The position numbers and the translations under genes are program-made. The notes beneath the pieces are model-generated. The model did no database searches, was not told the origin of the DNA, and saw only the letters and a list, made by a program, of their open reading frames with translations. A stretch of DNA of 64,000 nt from Clostridium niameyense. Its GTDB lineage: Bacteria; Bacillota; Clostridia; Clostridiales; Clostridiaceae. The stretch is taken from positions 62,001 to 126,000 of the forward strand of contig NZ_LN849006.1 of the NCBI RefSeq assembly GCF_001243045.1, in the 5' to 3' direction. This document shows positions 34,346-44,233 of the stretch, in pieces. Numbering within the stretch: the stretch's first letter is position 1; each line of letters opens with the position of its first letter.

Positions 34346-36262
34346 CTAAAATACAATATTATTAAGTTCTTCTATATTGTCTACCGCAATTATTTCTATA
34401 TCTTTTAAATCCACTGGCGCATCTTTTAAATTGTCCTTAGGTATTATAACAGTTTTTATACCTTTTCTTCTAGCACCATATATTTTTTCAAATATGCCTC
34501 CTACTGGTTTTACATTTCCCTTAAGAGATATTTCACCTGTTATAGCTATATCTTGTTTAAGAGGCTTGTTTAATAAAGAACTAATTATACACATGGTTAT
34601 AGCAGTACCTGCAGATGGTCCATCTATCTTACCGCCTCCAATTACATTAACATGTATATCATAATCGTATATATCTTTATTAGTTATCTTTCTTATTACA
34701 GAAGCCGCATTAAACACTGAATCTTTAGCCATACTACCAGCTGTTTCATTAAATCTTATGGTTCCTTTTCCTTTATCTCTTGATTTAAATACAACTGATT
34801 CTATTTCTATAGTAGAACCTATATAACCACTAACTCCTAGTCCATATATATGTCCAACTTGTAATTCTTCTTTATCTTTTAGGGTATCATAAGGTGATAA
34901 TCTATTTATAGATATAATTTCCTGTAAATCCTTAGTGCTTATCTTTAAATTATCTTTATTTTCGCCTTTTGCGTTATATAAAGCATAACCATATACATCT
35001 GATAGTATATTTACTGCTTTTCTACCTTCTATAGTATATCTACTTATAATGTTTGGAACTTCATCTTCAAGTTCTACATTTAATTTTTCAGCAGCATTTT
35101 CTACTATATTTTCAATATCCTTGGAGGACAATGGTTCAAAAAATACTTCTGTACATCTTGATCTTAAAGCTGGATTTATTTCTGAAGGTTCCCTAGTAGT
35201 AGCTCCTATAAGTACAAAATCTGCTGGTGCACCTTTTTCAAACAAATATTTTATATACTTAGGAATATTCTCATCATCTGGATCATAATAAGAAGATGAA
35301 AACTCTACTCTTTTATCCTCTAGCACCTTTAAAAGCTTATTTTGGAGCATATCATCTAACTCTCCAATTTCATCTATAAATAAAACTCCTCCATGAGCTT
35401 TTGTTACAAGTCCTACTTTAGGCTCAGGTATCCCTGTTTCTGCTAAATCTCTTTTTGATCCTTGATATATAGGATCATGTACAGATCCTAATAACGGATT
35501 TGTTATCTCTCTTGGATCCCATCTTAAAGTTGCTCCATCTACCTCTATAAACTTAGCCTCATCCTCAAAAGGAGTATACTTTAATTTTTTAACTTCTTCT
35601 AAAGCTAATCTAGCTGCAGAAGTTTTACCAACCCCTGGTGGCCCATACAATATAATATGTTGTGGATATGGTGATGATATCTTAGATAGAAGAGATTTTA
35701 TAGCCCTCTCTTGGCCTATAATTTGAGAAAAAGAATTTGGTCTTAGCAAATATTGTATATCATTATTTAATTTCTTTGAATCTAATTTTTCTAATTCCTC
35801 ATATTTATTTAATGTCTTAGTATTTTCAGACCCCTTTTGTTTTTTTATAACACTTAATTTGATTTCTTCTATATATTTTTCTTGTTTATCTATTAAAAAC
35901 TTTTCTACTTCTTTTTCAATATTATTTTCCACGTATCTTCTAGCTAACATATCTACAATCAAATCACTAGTCTCTTTTAACACTTGTGTAGCATTATTTT
36001 CTGTAGGAATTATTTGGACGCCTTCACCATTACTAGCTATCCTGTTTATAGCATAAAGTCTTTCACATATATCATCACTATCTATATATTTTTGTAGTTT
36101 AAATTTAACTATTCTAGACCTTATTATAGAATCTTTTAATAGTTTTTTTAATATTTCAAACAATATATCCACTTGAACATCTAAAGATATATTCTCTACG
36201 GTATCTTGCTCTAAATTGTTAATCACTTCTTGTTCTAATTCATCTAACATTTTAGACTTCAC
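34346..36262 (-). CDS. lonB: ATP-dependent protease LonB
   Basis: A 638-residue Lon-family protease. The AAA+ module has Walker A LYGPPGVGKTSAARLAL (about 206-222) and Walker B GGVLFIDEIGELD; the C-terminal S16 domain has the Ser550 (DGPSAGTAI) and Lys593 (FEKIYGARRKG) dyad. It lacks the long Lon N-domain, as in LonB. Start choice: GTG 36262 lies 6 bases after AGGAGG; the reading frame is open 8 codons further upstream into the rplI end, but those would include the ribosome-binding site itself. Confidence 0.9.
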   Translation of the reverse strand: MKSKMLDELEQEVINNLEQDTVENISLDVQVDILFEILKKLLKDSIIRSRIVKFKLQKYIDSDDICERLYAINRIASNGEGVQIIPTENNATQVLKETSDLIVDMLARRYVENNIEKEVEKFLIDKQEKYIEEIKLSVIKKQKGSENTKTLNKYEELEKLDSKKLNNDIQYLLRPNSFSQIIGQERAIKSLLSKISSPYPQHIILYGPPGVGKTSAARLALEEVKKLKYTPFEDEAKFIEVDGATLRWDPREITNPLLGSVHDPIYQGSKRDLAETGIPEPKVGLVTKAHGGVLFIDEIGELDDMLQNKLLKVLEDKRVEFSSSYYDPDDENIPKYIKYLFEKGAPADFVLIGATTREPSEINPALRSRCTEVFFEPLSSKDIENIVENAAEKLNVELEDEVPNIISRYTIEGRKAVNILSDVYGYALYNAKGENKDNLKISTKDLQEIISINRLSPYDTLKDKEELQVGHIYGLGVSGYIGSTIEIESVVFKSRDKGKGTIRFNETAGSMAKDSVFNAASVIRKITNKDIYDYDIHVNVIGGGKIDGPSAGTAITMCIISSLLNKPLKQDIAITGEISLKGNVKPVGGIFEKIYGARRKGIKTVIIPKDNLKDAPVDLKDIEIIAVDNIEELNNIVF

Positions 36263-36272
36263 AATGTTCCTC

Positions 36273-36716
36273 CTATTCCTCCTCAATTACAACTTTAATT
36301 TTAGTTGAAACCTCAGGATAAACCTTTAATTCTGCATCATAATTTCCTAATTGCCTTATTGTTTCACAAACTATTTTTTTCTTATCTATATTCACTTTAT
36401 ATTGTTGTTTTAGTTTATCTGATAAATCCTTTGATGTTATTGATCCAAAAAGCCTTCCATTTTCACCAGTTTTAACTTTAAATTTTAGTTCTTTACCCAT
36501 TAAAGAATTAGCTAGTTTTTGTGCTTCTTCTAATTCTTTTAATTTTTTTCTTCTTTCAGCTTCTTTTTTATTGTTTAATATATGTACGTTGGAATCAGTA
36601 GCTTCCTCCGCTATATTCTTAGGTATTAAATAGTTTCTTGCATATCCATCTGAAGCATTAACTAAGTCCCCCTTCTTACCTAATGACTTTACATCTTTTA
36701 ATAATATAACCTTCAT
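36273..36716 (-). CDS. rplI: 50S ribosomal protein L9
   Basis: A 147-residue protein with the N-terminal domain [24 protein letters not shown], the conserved [16 protein letters not shown], a long connecting helix (about 41-75) and a C-terminal domain ending [10 protein letters not shown]. It binds domain V of 23S rRNA at the L1 stalk base. It overlaps gdpP by one base (start A shared with the gdpP stop). Confidence 0.97.
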   Translation of the reverse strand: MKVILLKDVKSLGKKGDLVNASDGYARNYLIPKNIAEEATDSNVHILNNKKEAERRKKLKELEEAQKLANSLMGKELKFKVKTGENGRLFGSITSKDLSDKLKQQYKVNIDKKKIVCETIRQLGNYDAELKVYPEVSTKIKVVIEEE

Positions 36717-38695
36717 TATTCTTCACCTTCCTGTAAATATTTGCCTATGGCATTTTTAAGTTTATTAATAGCATCTTGTAATCTAATAGATTGCATTTTA
36801 GCTCCTGCCATAGTCATATGACCTCCCCCACCTAACATTTCTAATATTAATTGAACATTTAATTTACCAAGAGACCTTCCACTTATAAATATTTCATTCT
36901 TTATTTCTACAAAAACAAAAGAAGCTTGAACACCTGTAATATTTAAAAGTTCATCTGCTACTTGAGCTGCTAGTACATTATCCTGAATATCAGGTGGACA
37001 TATGGCTATAGCAATTTCATTTTTAATTTCAGCTGATTTTATTATTTCTAACTTTTTTATATAAGTATCTAAATCGCTTGAAAATATCTTTTTAACATCG
37101 ATAGTATCTGCTCCTAGCTTTTTCAAGAAAGAAGCTGCCTCAAATGTTCTAGCACCTGTCTTAAAATAAAAATTCTTGGTATCTACATATATTCCTGCTA
37201 ATAATGCCTCTGCTATAATAGGCGATATATTAGGTTTCTCAACCATATATTGAATCATTTCCGATACTAACTCGGAAGTAGATGACGCATACGGCTCTAT
37301 ATAGCTTAAGATAGCATTATCTATATAATCTGTAGCTCGCCTATGATGGTCTATTATAACTATATTATTAAATTCTTCTACTAAGTTTATATCTTGAACA
37401 TGGCTTTTATTATGAGCATCAACTATAATAAGTAAACTATTTTTGTCTACAAATTCTTTAGCCTTTTTACTATCTATAAAAGTTTTTTCATAACCATCTT
37501 CTTTTTTTATTTTATCTAATAAAAACTTAGTGCTATTATTAATGTTATTTAATATTATATTACATTCTCTATTTAATTGTAATATAATATTATGAAGTCC
37601 TACTGCTGAACCTACACAATCTATATCAGCATTTATATGACCCATTATAAAAACCCTGCTACTTTCATTGATTAAATTTACTAAAGCATGGGCTATAACT
37701 CTTGCTCTTACTTTTGTCCTTTTTTCTACTTCCTTAGTTTTTCCTCCATAGAAATAAAGCTTTTCTTTATCTTTTACAACAGTTTGATCTCCACCTCTAC
37801 CTAAAGCTAGTTCTTTAGCTGTCACAGCATAATTATAATTTTCTATAGGGGTTTCTGCATCTTTACCTATACCAATACTTAAAGTAGCAGATATTCTATT
37901 TCCTGTATCTATATCCCTTATTTTATCTAATATATCAAACTTTTTTTCCATTTGCTTTTGTATATATTTATTTTGTGATGATAATATATATTTATTGGGT
38001 TCATATTTTTTTATCATTGCATTCATATCTTTAGCAAAACTATTTATATTTCTTTCTATATCTGCAATAAGCAATGGCTTTTTATCATTATCTAATCCTG
38101 TTATGACATCATCAAAATTGTCTACTTCTATTAATACAATTCCTTCTTTTTTTGCCTCTATGTTATTCATTATATTCAATATATCTGTAATATCATAAAA
38201 ATATAAAATTAGTATTTGGTCGTCTATATGAGTATCCGATATAGCATTAGTATAAATATTGTAATATCTATTTTTAAATTTAATTTTCTCAAAAACATTT
38301 TTTTTGCCTTCTATAGATTGCTTAAAATTAAACCCCTTTAATTTTTCATTTATATGACCAACTATTACTTCCTCTCCTAATATATTAGATAACTCCTTAT
38401 TATACCAAATTATCTGACCAGTATTGGATACAATTATCATGGGAAAAGGAATATTCGTAAAAGCTCCTTTAAAGATTGTATCCATTTTAAAGGAGAATTC
38501 TTCTATGAACTCGCTAAATTGCTGTTCTTTATATTTCATAGTTTTTAAATTATATAATACTAATACTAAATATAAAAATATAGATATTACACCAACTTTA
38601 ATATGATTGTATAGAAATAGAATAACTATAAGCAAAGCTATTATTAGCATATGTATCTTATTGCTATTAATAAATTTCTTATATTTATTATCCAT
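36716..38695 (-). CDS. gdpP: Cyclic-di-AMP phosphodiesterase, GdpP family
   Basis: A 659-residue membrane protein. Two transmembrane helices (about 13-52), a PAS domain (about 75-170, [19 protein letters not shown]), a degenerate GGDEF domain (about 175-300, lacking the GGDEF sequence), then DHH ([16 protein letters not shown] near 351; [14 protein letters not shown] near 425) and DHHA1 with [13 protein letters not shown] near 625. GdpP degrades c-di-AMP, controlling potassium and wall homeostasis. Position between the YybS-like gene and rplI is conserved in Firmicutes. Confidence 0.93.
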   Translation of the reverse strand: MDNKYKKFINSNKIHMLIIALLIVILFLYNHIKVGVISIFLYLVLVLYNLKTMKYKEQQFSEFIEEFSFKMDTIFKGAFTNIPFPMIIVSNTGQIIWYNKELSNILGEEVIVGHINEKLKGFNFKQSIEGKKNVFEKIKFKNRYYNIYTNAISDTHIDDQILILYFYDITDILNIMNNIEAKKEGIVLIEVDNFDDVITGLDNDKKPLLIADIERNINSFAKDMNAMIKKYEPNKYILSSQNKYIQKQMEKKFDILDKIRDIDTGNRISATLSIGIGKDAETPIENYNYAVTAKELALGRGGDQTVVKDKEKLYFYGGKTKEVEKRTKVRARVIAHALVNLINESSRVFIMGHINADIDCVGSAVGLHNIILQLNRECNIILNNINNSTKFLLDKIKKEDGYEKTFIDSKKAKEFVDKNSLLIIVDAHNKSHVQDINLVEEFNNIVIIDHHRRATDYIDNAILSYIEPYASSTSELVSEMIQYMVEKPNISPIIAEALLAGIYVDTKNFYFKTGARTFEAASFLKKLGADTIDVKKIFSSDLDTYIKKLEIIKSAEIKNEIAIAICPPDIQDNVLAAQVADELLNITGVQASFVFVEIKNEIFISGRSLGKLNVQLILEMLGGGGHMTMAGAKMQSIRLQDAINKLKNAIGKYLQEGEE

Positions 38696-39700
38696 TTATA
38701 GTCCCCCATTTTTATTATTATTTAATCTGTAGGGATCTAATTTTCTAAAATCCATTACTATATCTAATAATCCTATAAAAATATATATGATACTTAAATT
38801 TGAAAACATAGTAAATAATATTATTACAAATAAAAGACCTTTAGATATATTAAATTTATTTCTTAAATAATAGATTGCTACAGATAACCCATCTATAATA
38901 AATAGGATTTGTAAAATTATTTGAGATGAGACCATTAAATAATCTCCTATAGATAAATTTTTTCTATTAAGTAATATTCCTATTAACAATATTATTGACA
39001 ATATCGCAGCTAATCTAACATTAATATATATTTTTGAAAATGGTATTGGAGATTTTATATTTTTATATCCTAACTTATTTAATATTGCCTTTGTTATTAT
39101 ATAGTTTAAAAAGCCAGATATAAATGAAGCTACTATTAAAACTCCAGGTATAAACTTAACTATATATTCAGGTTTAAAAATTGCCATACTTTTCTCGAGA
39201 TATTGTATTTTTTCCTGAGGTACTCCTGCCTTTGTATAAATTTGTTTATACATATCCATAGTTTCGTTTAAAACTTTTATATAATCATTTATAAAAGCGA
39301 TTATACCTCTTCTATCTACAAATAAAAAATACATTGAAAATTTTATTATAGTAGATATTAAAAATCCTATTGCCAAATATATTATTGTTGTTAAAAAACT
39401 CTTATCTTTTTTTATACAGTATCCTAATACAATTCCCATAATGCCAAAAGATATAGTTGTACTTATTCCTATTAATGGATTATTCAACAAACTTACTATT
39501 ACACCAGTACAAACTATAGATAATATAGTATTTTTACAGTCTTGTCTTAAATATAAAACAGTTATGGGTATTGGTAATATAAAGCTTACTATTGTCCCAA
39601 ATACCGGTATATATAAATTAGCTAATACCAATACTACCATTAAAGCAACTGTAAGTCCTGCCTCCACTAATGACTTTGTTTTTCCCTGTCTATTATACAT
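38696..39700 (-). CDS. YybS-family (DUF2232) membrane protein
   Basis: A 334-residue protein with about eight transmembrane helices, matching the YybS/DUF2232 family found next to gdpP-rplI-dnaB in Firmicutes. Function is unknown; the fold resembles ECF-type S-components. Start choice: ATG 39700 lies 5-6 bases after GGAGG; a GTG at 39712 overlaps both that element and the upstream stop. Likely co-transcribed with gdpP, which begins one base after its stop. Confidence 0.85.
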   Translation of the reverse strand: MYNRQGKTKSLVEAGLTVALMVVLVLANLYIPVFGTIVSFILPIPITVLYLRQDCKNTILSIVCTGVIVSLLNNPLIGISTTISFGIMGIVLGYCIKKDKSFLTTIIYLAIGFLISTIIKFSMYFLFVDRRGIIAFINDYIKVLNETMDMYKQIYTKAGVPQEKIQYLEKSMAIFKPEYIVKFIPGVLIVASFISGFLNYIITKAILNKLGYKNIKSPIPFSKIYINVRLAAILSIILLIGILLNRKNLSIGDYLMVSSQIILQILFIIDGLSVAIYYLRNKFNISKGLLFVIILFTMFSNLSIIYIFIGLLDIVMDFRKLDPYRLNNNKNGGL

Positions 39701-39711
39701 ATTTTCCTCCA

Positions 39712-40029
39712 CTATTCTTTTTCTTTTAAATAATTATATAATTTACTTAAACTCTTACCTTCCTTTTCTATATGGTCTTCTTCAATTATCCCTACTTTTA
39801 ACTTTTTCTTCATATTTTCATCTACTGCTACAAAAGAATATCCTAATTTTTCTGACAATAAATATAAGATCATAATTGCCCCGGAAATACAATCTAATAT
39901 AGCTTCATGTGCTACATTGCTACCTTTTGTTAAGAGTTTGAAAAAATCACCAATTATACATAATAGTTCCGCCTTTAGTTCCTCTATAATTTTAACATTA
40001 TACATTATATTAAAATTATTTTTTTTCAT
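39712..40029 (-). CDS. MazG-like family protein
   Basis: A 105-residue helical protein (KIIEELKAELLCIIGDFFKL...AHEAILDCISGAIMILYLLSEKLG) matching the small MazG-like family typical of clostridia. It has one clear acidic helix but not the full EExxE/ExxD set, so nucleotide pyrophosphatase activity is doubtful. Its stop TAG overlaps the rejected GTG start of the YybS-like gene, so they are tightly linked. The 215-base gap upstream to rpsR holds the rpsR terminator and presumably its promoter. Confidence 0.78.
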   Translation of the reverse strand: MKKNNFNIMYNVKIIEELKAELLCIIGDFFKLLTKGSNVAHEAILDCISGAIMILYLLSEKLGYSFVAVDENMKKKLKVGIIEEDHIEKEGKSLSKLYNYLKEKE

Positions 40030-40196
40030 ATAACATACATCCCCTCTTTTAAGCTATACTTATATTTTAGTTATAATTTATTATTTATGCAATGATAGTA
40101 AAACTGTTAAATAATTAAAATTATATATTAAATTGGTTTTATATGTCATACCTGCATTATTTAATATATACATGTATATTATACATTATACTAATA

Positions 40197-40230
40197 AAAA
40201 AGCTGACTACGAAATTGTAATCAGCTTTTT
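40197..40230 (-). terminator. Terminator of the rpsF-ssb-rpsR operon
   Basis: AAAAAGCTGACTAC pairs with GTAATCAGCTTTTT (40197-40210 with 40217-40230), one mismatch, T-run on the minus side; 14 bases after the rpsR stop. Confidence 0.85.
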
Positions 40231-40244
40231 ATGTAAATTTTATA

Positions 40245-40487
40245 TTACTCAGTTGTAAATGGTAATAAAGCAATATTTCTTGCTCTTTTTATAGCTATTG
40301 TTAATTCTCTTTGATGCTTAGCGCAGTTTCCAGAAATTCTTCTTGGTAGAATCTTTCCTCTATCTGTTACATACTTTCTAAGCTTATTTATGTCTTTATA
40401 ATCTATAGCTCCAGCTTTTTCTATACAAAAAGCACATACCTTTTTCTTAGGTCTTCTTTGTCTTCTTCCGCCTTCTCTAGCTCCCAT
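40245..40487 (-). CDS. rpsR: 30S ribosomal protein S18
   Basis: An 80-residue protein with the S18 core [23 protein letters not shown] and [27 protein letters not shown]. The N-terminus carries CAFC and a downstream C-x2-H (CAKH), the zinc-binding (C+) form. S18 dimerises with S6 on the platform of the 30S subunit. Last gene of the rpsF-ssb-rpsR operon. Confidence 0.97.
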   Translation of the reverse strand: MGAREGGRRQRRPKKKVCAFCIEKAGAIDYKDINKLRKYVTDRGKILPRRISGNCAKHQRELTIAIKRARNIALLPFTTE

Positions 40488-40505
40488 GTTTATCCCTCCT
40501 TTAAA

Positions 40506-40949
40506 CTAAAATGGGATGTCTCCATCATCTACTGGAATAACATCATCATCGAAAGATTGATCTTTATGATTACTTTCTGATGAATAATTCGAACTTCCTA
40601 TATTGTCATATGGTGAGTCAGTTGAGGTTTTATTACCCCATTCAAGAAATTGGATTTCTTCTGATATTACCTCTGTAACATATCTTCTTGTGCCGTCTTT
40701 AGCCTCATAGCTTCTAGTTTGAATTCTTCCGTTAACTGCTACAAGTTTTCCTTTACTCATATAATTAGCCGTAGATTCAGCTTGTTTACCCCATACTACT
40801 ATAGGAATAAAATCTGCTTCCCTCTGACCATCTCTTTGGAATCTTCTATCTACCGCTAATGTAAAAGTAGCAACAGCTGTACCATTTCCCGGGGTGAATC
40901 TCAATTCTGGGTCTTTAGTTAACCTTCCAATTAAAACAACCTTATTCAA
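40506..40949 (-). CDS. ssb: Single-stranded DNA-binding protein
   Basis: A 147-residue OB-fold protein ([20 protein letters not shown]... [13 protein letters not shown]) with a disordered Ser/Asn/Asp tail ending in DDGDIPF, the acidic protein-interaction tip. Start choice: TTG 40949 gives the family start NKVVLIGRL and lies 8 bases after AGGTGG; a GTG at 40961 overlaps that element. It sits between rpsF and rpsR, the conserved order. The gene includes an ATTTCCCGGG sequence at 40884-40893. Confidence 0.96.
   Translation of the reverse strand: MNKVVLIGRLTKDPELRFTPGNGTAVATFTLAVDRRFQRDGQREADFIPIVVWGKQAESTANYMSKGKLVAVNGRIQTRSYEAKDGTRRYVTEVISEEIQFLEWGNKTSTDSPYDNIGSSNYSSESNHKDQSFDDDVIPVDDGDIPF
40884..40897. 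other. Partial Noc-binding-site-like sequence inside ssb
   Basis: ATTTCCCGGG (40884-40893) matches the first ten bases of ATTTCCCGGGAAAT; the last four differ. Same ten-base string as at 17187. May be coincidental. Confidence 0.25.
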
Positions 40950-40962
40950 CAAAAGCACCACC

Positions 40963-41250
40963 TTATTGTTCTAATGTTATGATCATGTGTCTCATAACTG
41001 TATCTGTGATTCTAAATACTCTATCTAATTCTTTTGGTAATTCAGTATCAGCTAAGAAATTAATTAAAACATAGTAACCTTCATTAATTTTATTAATTTC
41101 ATAAGCTAACTTTCTTTTACCCCATAAGTCAACATTTTCTATTGTTCCACCTGCGTTTTCTATAACACCTTTGAATTTTTCAACGTTGGCTTTGTAACCT
41201 TCTTCATCTAATGATGGGTTTAATATAAATACAGTTTCATATTTTCTCAT
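40963..41250 (-). CDS. rpsF: 30S ribosomal protein S6
   Basis: A 95-residue protein ([20 protein letters not shown]... [24 protein letters not shown]...[13 protein letters not shown]). It pairs with S18 in the 30S platform. Start choice: ATG 41250, 7 bases after GGAGG; the GTG at 41259 overlaps the ribosome-binding site. First gene of the operon, preceded by a structured leader. Confidence 0.97.
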   Translation of the reverse strand: MRKYETVFILNPSLDEEGYKANVEKFKGVIENAGGTIENVDLWGKRKLAYEINKINEGYYVLINFLADTELPKELDRVFRITDTVMRHMIITLEQ

Positions 41251-41262
41251 TATGTTCACCTC

Positions 41263-41302
41263 CTCCCCTCGGACTAACGGCTGTACTTTGTACAGCAGGG
41301 AT
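41263..41302 (-). ncRNA. S6:S18-binding leader RNA of the rpsF operon
   Basis: On the minus strand a 7-bp hairpin GCTGTAC-AAA-GTACAGC (41280-41296) sits on a short outer stem (TCCCT with AGGGGA). Its 3' side bulges out CGTTAGTCCG, which includes CCG directly before the outer stem. This is the layout of the known S6:S18 leader, where the CCG bulge mimics the 16S rRNA site and the S6-S18 complex represses its own operon. The structure ends next to the rpsF ribosome-binding site. Confidence 0.6.
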
Positions 41303-41357
41303 TATTCATACATCTAATAATTTTATCACAGTCTAATATATAAATCAACAAACAATT

Positions 41358-42506
41358 TTATAACATTTCAATAAATGCAGATATTCTTGTTTTTAATTGT
41401 CCTATATCTGTTTGTGAGTAATCTGTTTCTATACTCATATAAGAAATATTTTTTTCTTCATTAATAAATTTTTTGACTGCTGCAGTCTCTACATTATAAG
41501 TATGACAAGCTTGTAATATTACATCTACCACCCCATCTACTTTATAATCATCTATAAGTTCTGATAACAATTCAAATCTATCATAGTTAGGACTCATACA
41601 AGAACAAGGTATACTTAAGTATTTTTCAGTTAAAGCATCTATTGGATTCTTATTTTCATCTACCAACTTTCCTATTTCTTTAACTCCACTACAATTTTCA
41701 TAAACTACTACTACCCCACCATTTTCTTCTATTAATTCTATTATCTTTTGTACACCTTCTCCCATAGGACATCCAGTTATTAATATTCTTTTATCTTTTT
41801 TTGATACTTTTCTTCTTCCTAATTCATAATCCTCTTTAGCATTAATCACCATAGATTTTAAAGATTTTATTTCTTCATTTTTATCCCACTTAAATCCAGA
41901 ACCTGTTAATACTTTCATTATTTCAAGTCCTGTAACTGGAGGAGGACATAATTTCCCAAGTTCGTAAAATTCTTTTAATGCTTTTCTTTCCTCATTTCTT
42001 ATTTTTATCATTTCCTTTATTTTTTCTTCTGTTATTTCCACATTAAATTTATTTTCTAGAGTTTCCTTTAATCTTACAATTTCATTTTTCCATAAGTTAA
42101 AAGCATCCTTAGTATTTTGTACTTGTGGTAACTGCATTACATGAACAGGTCTTATATCATTTAAAAATTCATACATTTTTTTCTTCCCATCACAAGTTGT
42201 TTCCCCTACTATTAAATCTGAAAAATATGTATATGGACATTTTTCTGTTAAAGCAAAACCATAAGAAGATTTTATAAGTGGACATAAATTTCTTGGTAAT
42301 ACTTTTTCTGCATCAGGTATAGTTTCATCATTTTTTCCACATAAACCTACTGGCAATGCTCCAGAAGCTGCTATTATCTCCCATGGAGTATAAGTACAGA
42401 ATACTCCCACTACATTTTTTCCTTTATCTTTTAAATTTTTAACTGTTACAAATCCTTTTCTTCGAGCATCACTGAACTCTTCAAATTCTTGTGGTAAACT
42501 ATTCAT
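41358..42506 (-). CDS. Double-cubane-cluster anaerobic reductase (2-hydroxyacyl-CoA dehydratase subunit family)
   Basis: A 382-residue protein of the HgdB/BcrB/DCCP family. Cysteines in VFCTYTPWEIIAASGALPVG, LPRNLCPLIKSSYG, GETTCDGKKKMYE, ILITGCPMG and ILQACHTYN fit cluster ligation as in the stand-alone double-cubane cluster protein, which reduces small molecules such as acetylene or hydrazine in vitro. There is no adjacent ATPase activator or second dehydratase subunit, favouring a DCCP-like reductase over a true dehydratase. Physiological substrate unknown. Confidence 0.83.
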   Translation of the reverse strand: MNSLPQEFEEFSDARRKGFVTVKNLKDKGKNVVGVFCTYTPWEIIAASGALPVGLCGKNDETIPDAEKVLPRNLCPLIKSSYGFALTEKCPYTYFSDLIVGETTCDGKKKMYEFLNDIRPVHVMQLPQVQNTKDAFNLWKNEIVRLKETLENKFNVEITEEKIKEMIKIRNEERKALKEFYELGKLCPPPVTGLEIMKVLTGSGFKWDKNEEIKSLKSMVINAKEDYELGRRKVSKKDKRILITGCPMGEGVQKIIELIEENGGVVVVYENCSGVKEIGKLVDENKNPIDALTEKYLSIPCSCMSPNYDRFELLSELIDDYKVDGVVDVILQACHTYNVETAAVKKFINEEKNISYMSIETDYSQTDIGQLKTRISAFIEML

Positions 42507-42704
42507 TACAATACCCCCATAATTTCATTATTAACTTATTGGTATCTCATCTATTTATAAATGCTTTTCTTAAGCATAGTAAATTTATATTATTTTTTCA
42601 TACCCCAATAATAACACAGTATGTATTAAATCATGTACACATATATTTGTTTTTTATAGCAACTATTTTATATATTTGTTTTCATTATAAGCATACAAAA
42701 AATA

Positions 42705-42730
42705 CTCTATTCCAAAAGAATAGAGCTTTT
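42705..42730 (-). terminator. Terminator of the DUF951 gene
   Basis: CTCTATTC pairs with GAATAGAG (42705-42712 with 42718-42725); minus strand continues TATTTTTTG. It ends the mscS-DUF951 transcript. Confidence 0.78.
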
Positions 42731-42744
42731 CTTATGTATTTATA

Positions 42745-42936
42745 TTATTCACTTTTTTCTAATATATTTTTAAGTCTTTTCTCAAAAGTGTTTCTTGGGA
42801 GCATAATTATTCTATTACATCCCAAACACTTTATTTTTATATCTGCTCCCATCCTAATTATCTTCCACCTATTAGTTCCACAAGGATGAGACTTTTTCAT
42901 TTCTACTACATCTCCTAAGTCAAACTCTTTAGGCAT
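42745..42936 (-). CDS. DUF951-domain protein
   Basis: A 63-residue protein with VEMKKSHPCGTNRWKIIRMGADIKIKCLGCNR matching DUF951. The C-x(many)-CxxC residues may bind zinc. The family often lies near ychF, mscS or rpsF in Firmicutes; here mscS is 15 bases upstream and likely co-transcribed. Function unknown, perhaps nucleic-acid binding from its basic, ribbon-like sequence. Confidence 0.88.
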   Translation of the reverse strand: MPKEFDLGDVVEMKKSHPCGTNRWKIIRMGADIKIKCLGCNRIIMLPRNTFEKRLKNILEKSE

Positions 42937-42951
42937 ATTATCTCTCCTTTA

Positions 42952-43818
42952 TTATTTTATTATATTTAATTTATTATATGGAATCTCTATGTTTTCCTCT
43001 TTTAATTTATTTAATATATTCTTTCTTAAATTAACTTCTGCCGACCATTGATTCATAGGAGTAGTCTTTCCATATATAGTAACACCCACTCCACTGCTTC
43101 CTAATGAGGTAACTCCATACACTTTAGGTCCTTCTACTATTATATCTGAATTTTCTATTTTAAACCTATCACATGCACTATTTATTATACTTATAGCTTT
43201 ATCTATATTTTCTTCATATGCTATATTAATCTCCACTTTAAATCTAATATTGCCCTTGGTATGATTAGTAACTTTAGTAATTAATCCATTAGGAATTATA
43301 TGTATATCACCATTAAAATCTCTTAATCTAGTAACTCTTAATTCTATTTTATCTACAACACCTGATTTATCATCTATACTTATATAGTCTCCTACAGAAA
43401 ATTGCTCTTCGAATAAAATAAAAAAGCCACTTATTACATCTTTAATTAAATTTTGAGCTCCAAAACCTAATGCAACTCCACCTACTCCTGCAAATACAGA
43501 TCCTACTCCACCAAATATAACCTCAAATATACTTACTATCCCGAAAAAATAAACACTATATTTTAATAAACTTTTTAATATAGTTCCAATAGTTAATGCT
43601 TTTTTTTCATCTAAAGAATATTTCATTTTTCTTTGTCTTTTTACAAATCTAGTTATTATTCCATTACCTACTTTTATAAAAATAAACATTAAAACTAATA
43701 TAAATATTATTTTTATAATTGAAGATATAAAATTCTCTATCATTTTAGGTTTTATAACTATATTTCCTATTCTTATTCCTTCATTAAATAAATCAAATTT
43801 AAAATTTAATGACATCAT
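42952..43818 (-). CDS. Small-conductance mechanosensitive channel, MscS family
   Basis: A 288-residue membrane protein: three transmembrane helices (about 25-50, 72-95, 98-125), the Gly/Ala-rich pore helix GVGGVALGFGAQNLIKDVISG near 108-130, then the beta domain (FSVGDYISIDDKSGVVDKIELRVTRLRDFNGDIHIIPNG near 140-178) and C-terminal alpha/beta domain. Releases solutes on hypo-osmotic shock. Two adjacent ATGs (43818, 43815) are possible starts; the first overlaps the stop of the DUF3343 gene (TAATG), indicating coupling. Confidence 0.92.
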   Translation of the reverse strand: MMSLNFKFDLFNEGIRIGNIVIKPKMIENFISSIIKIIFILVLMFIFIKVGNGIITRFVKRQRKMKYSLDEKKALTIGTILKSLLKYSVYFFGIVSIFEVIFGGVGSVFAGVGGVALGFGAQNLIKDVISGFFILFEEQFSVGDYISIDDKSGVVDKIELRVTRLRDFNGDIHIIPNGLITKVTNHTKGNIRFKVEINIAYEENIDKAISIINSACDRFKIENSDIIVEGPKVYGVTSLGSSGVGVTIYGKTTPMNQWSAEVNLRKNILNKLKEENIEIPYNKLNIIK

Positions 43819-44063
43819 TATAATACTAATTCGTAGTTACCCCCCTCCTTCAAATAAACATTTTTTATGTTTATTTCATTAGAGTCCATAATAGGCTTTA
43901 CTTTTTCATATTCTTTGTCATCTATTCTTATACTTATACCACAACTTTTGGTAATATATGTAGGGGTTGGTATGATTCTTAGCTTAATTCCTTTATCTTT
44001 TAAAACCGCTTCTCCATCCATAGCATTATGAGTATTATTAAATGTTATTACATAAGTTTTCAT
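43818..44063 (-). CDS. DUF3343-domain protein
   Basis: An 81-residue protein (MKTYVITFNNTHNAMDGEAVLKD... ITKSCGISIRIDDKEYEKV) matching DUF3343, a putative Se/S-binding protein family often located next to selenium- or cysteine-desulfurase-like genes; a desulfurase-like gene lies divergently 170 bases away. One conserved Cys in KSCGIS. Start choice: ATG 44063 after AGGTGAT; the GTG 9 bases upstream overlaps that element. Confidence 0.82.
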   Translation of the reverse strand: MKTYVITFNNTHNAMDGEAVLKDKGIKLRIIPTPTYITKSCGISIRIDDKEYEKVKPIMDSNEINIKNVYLKEGGNYELVL

Positions 44064-44233
44064 GCTTATCACCTACCTTTAATCCATTTTACATTACAAT
44101 TATAAAACTTTGCAAGTGCGTATACAATTATATGAGTTTAGTTTATAATAATAAATAACTATTTGCATTGTTTAAAGTATATTTACTATTATGTAATATT
44201 AAATATTAATAAATACATAAGGGGGATTTTTTT

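Noticed and set aside
42507..42744. Possible extra gene in the 238-base gap before the double-cubane reductase
   Set aside because: No frame with a ribosome-binding site on either strand. The region holds AT-rich promoter-like DNA and the DUF951 terminator.
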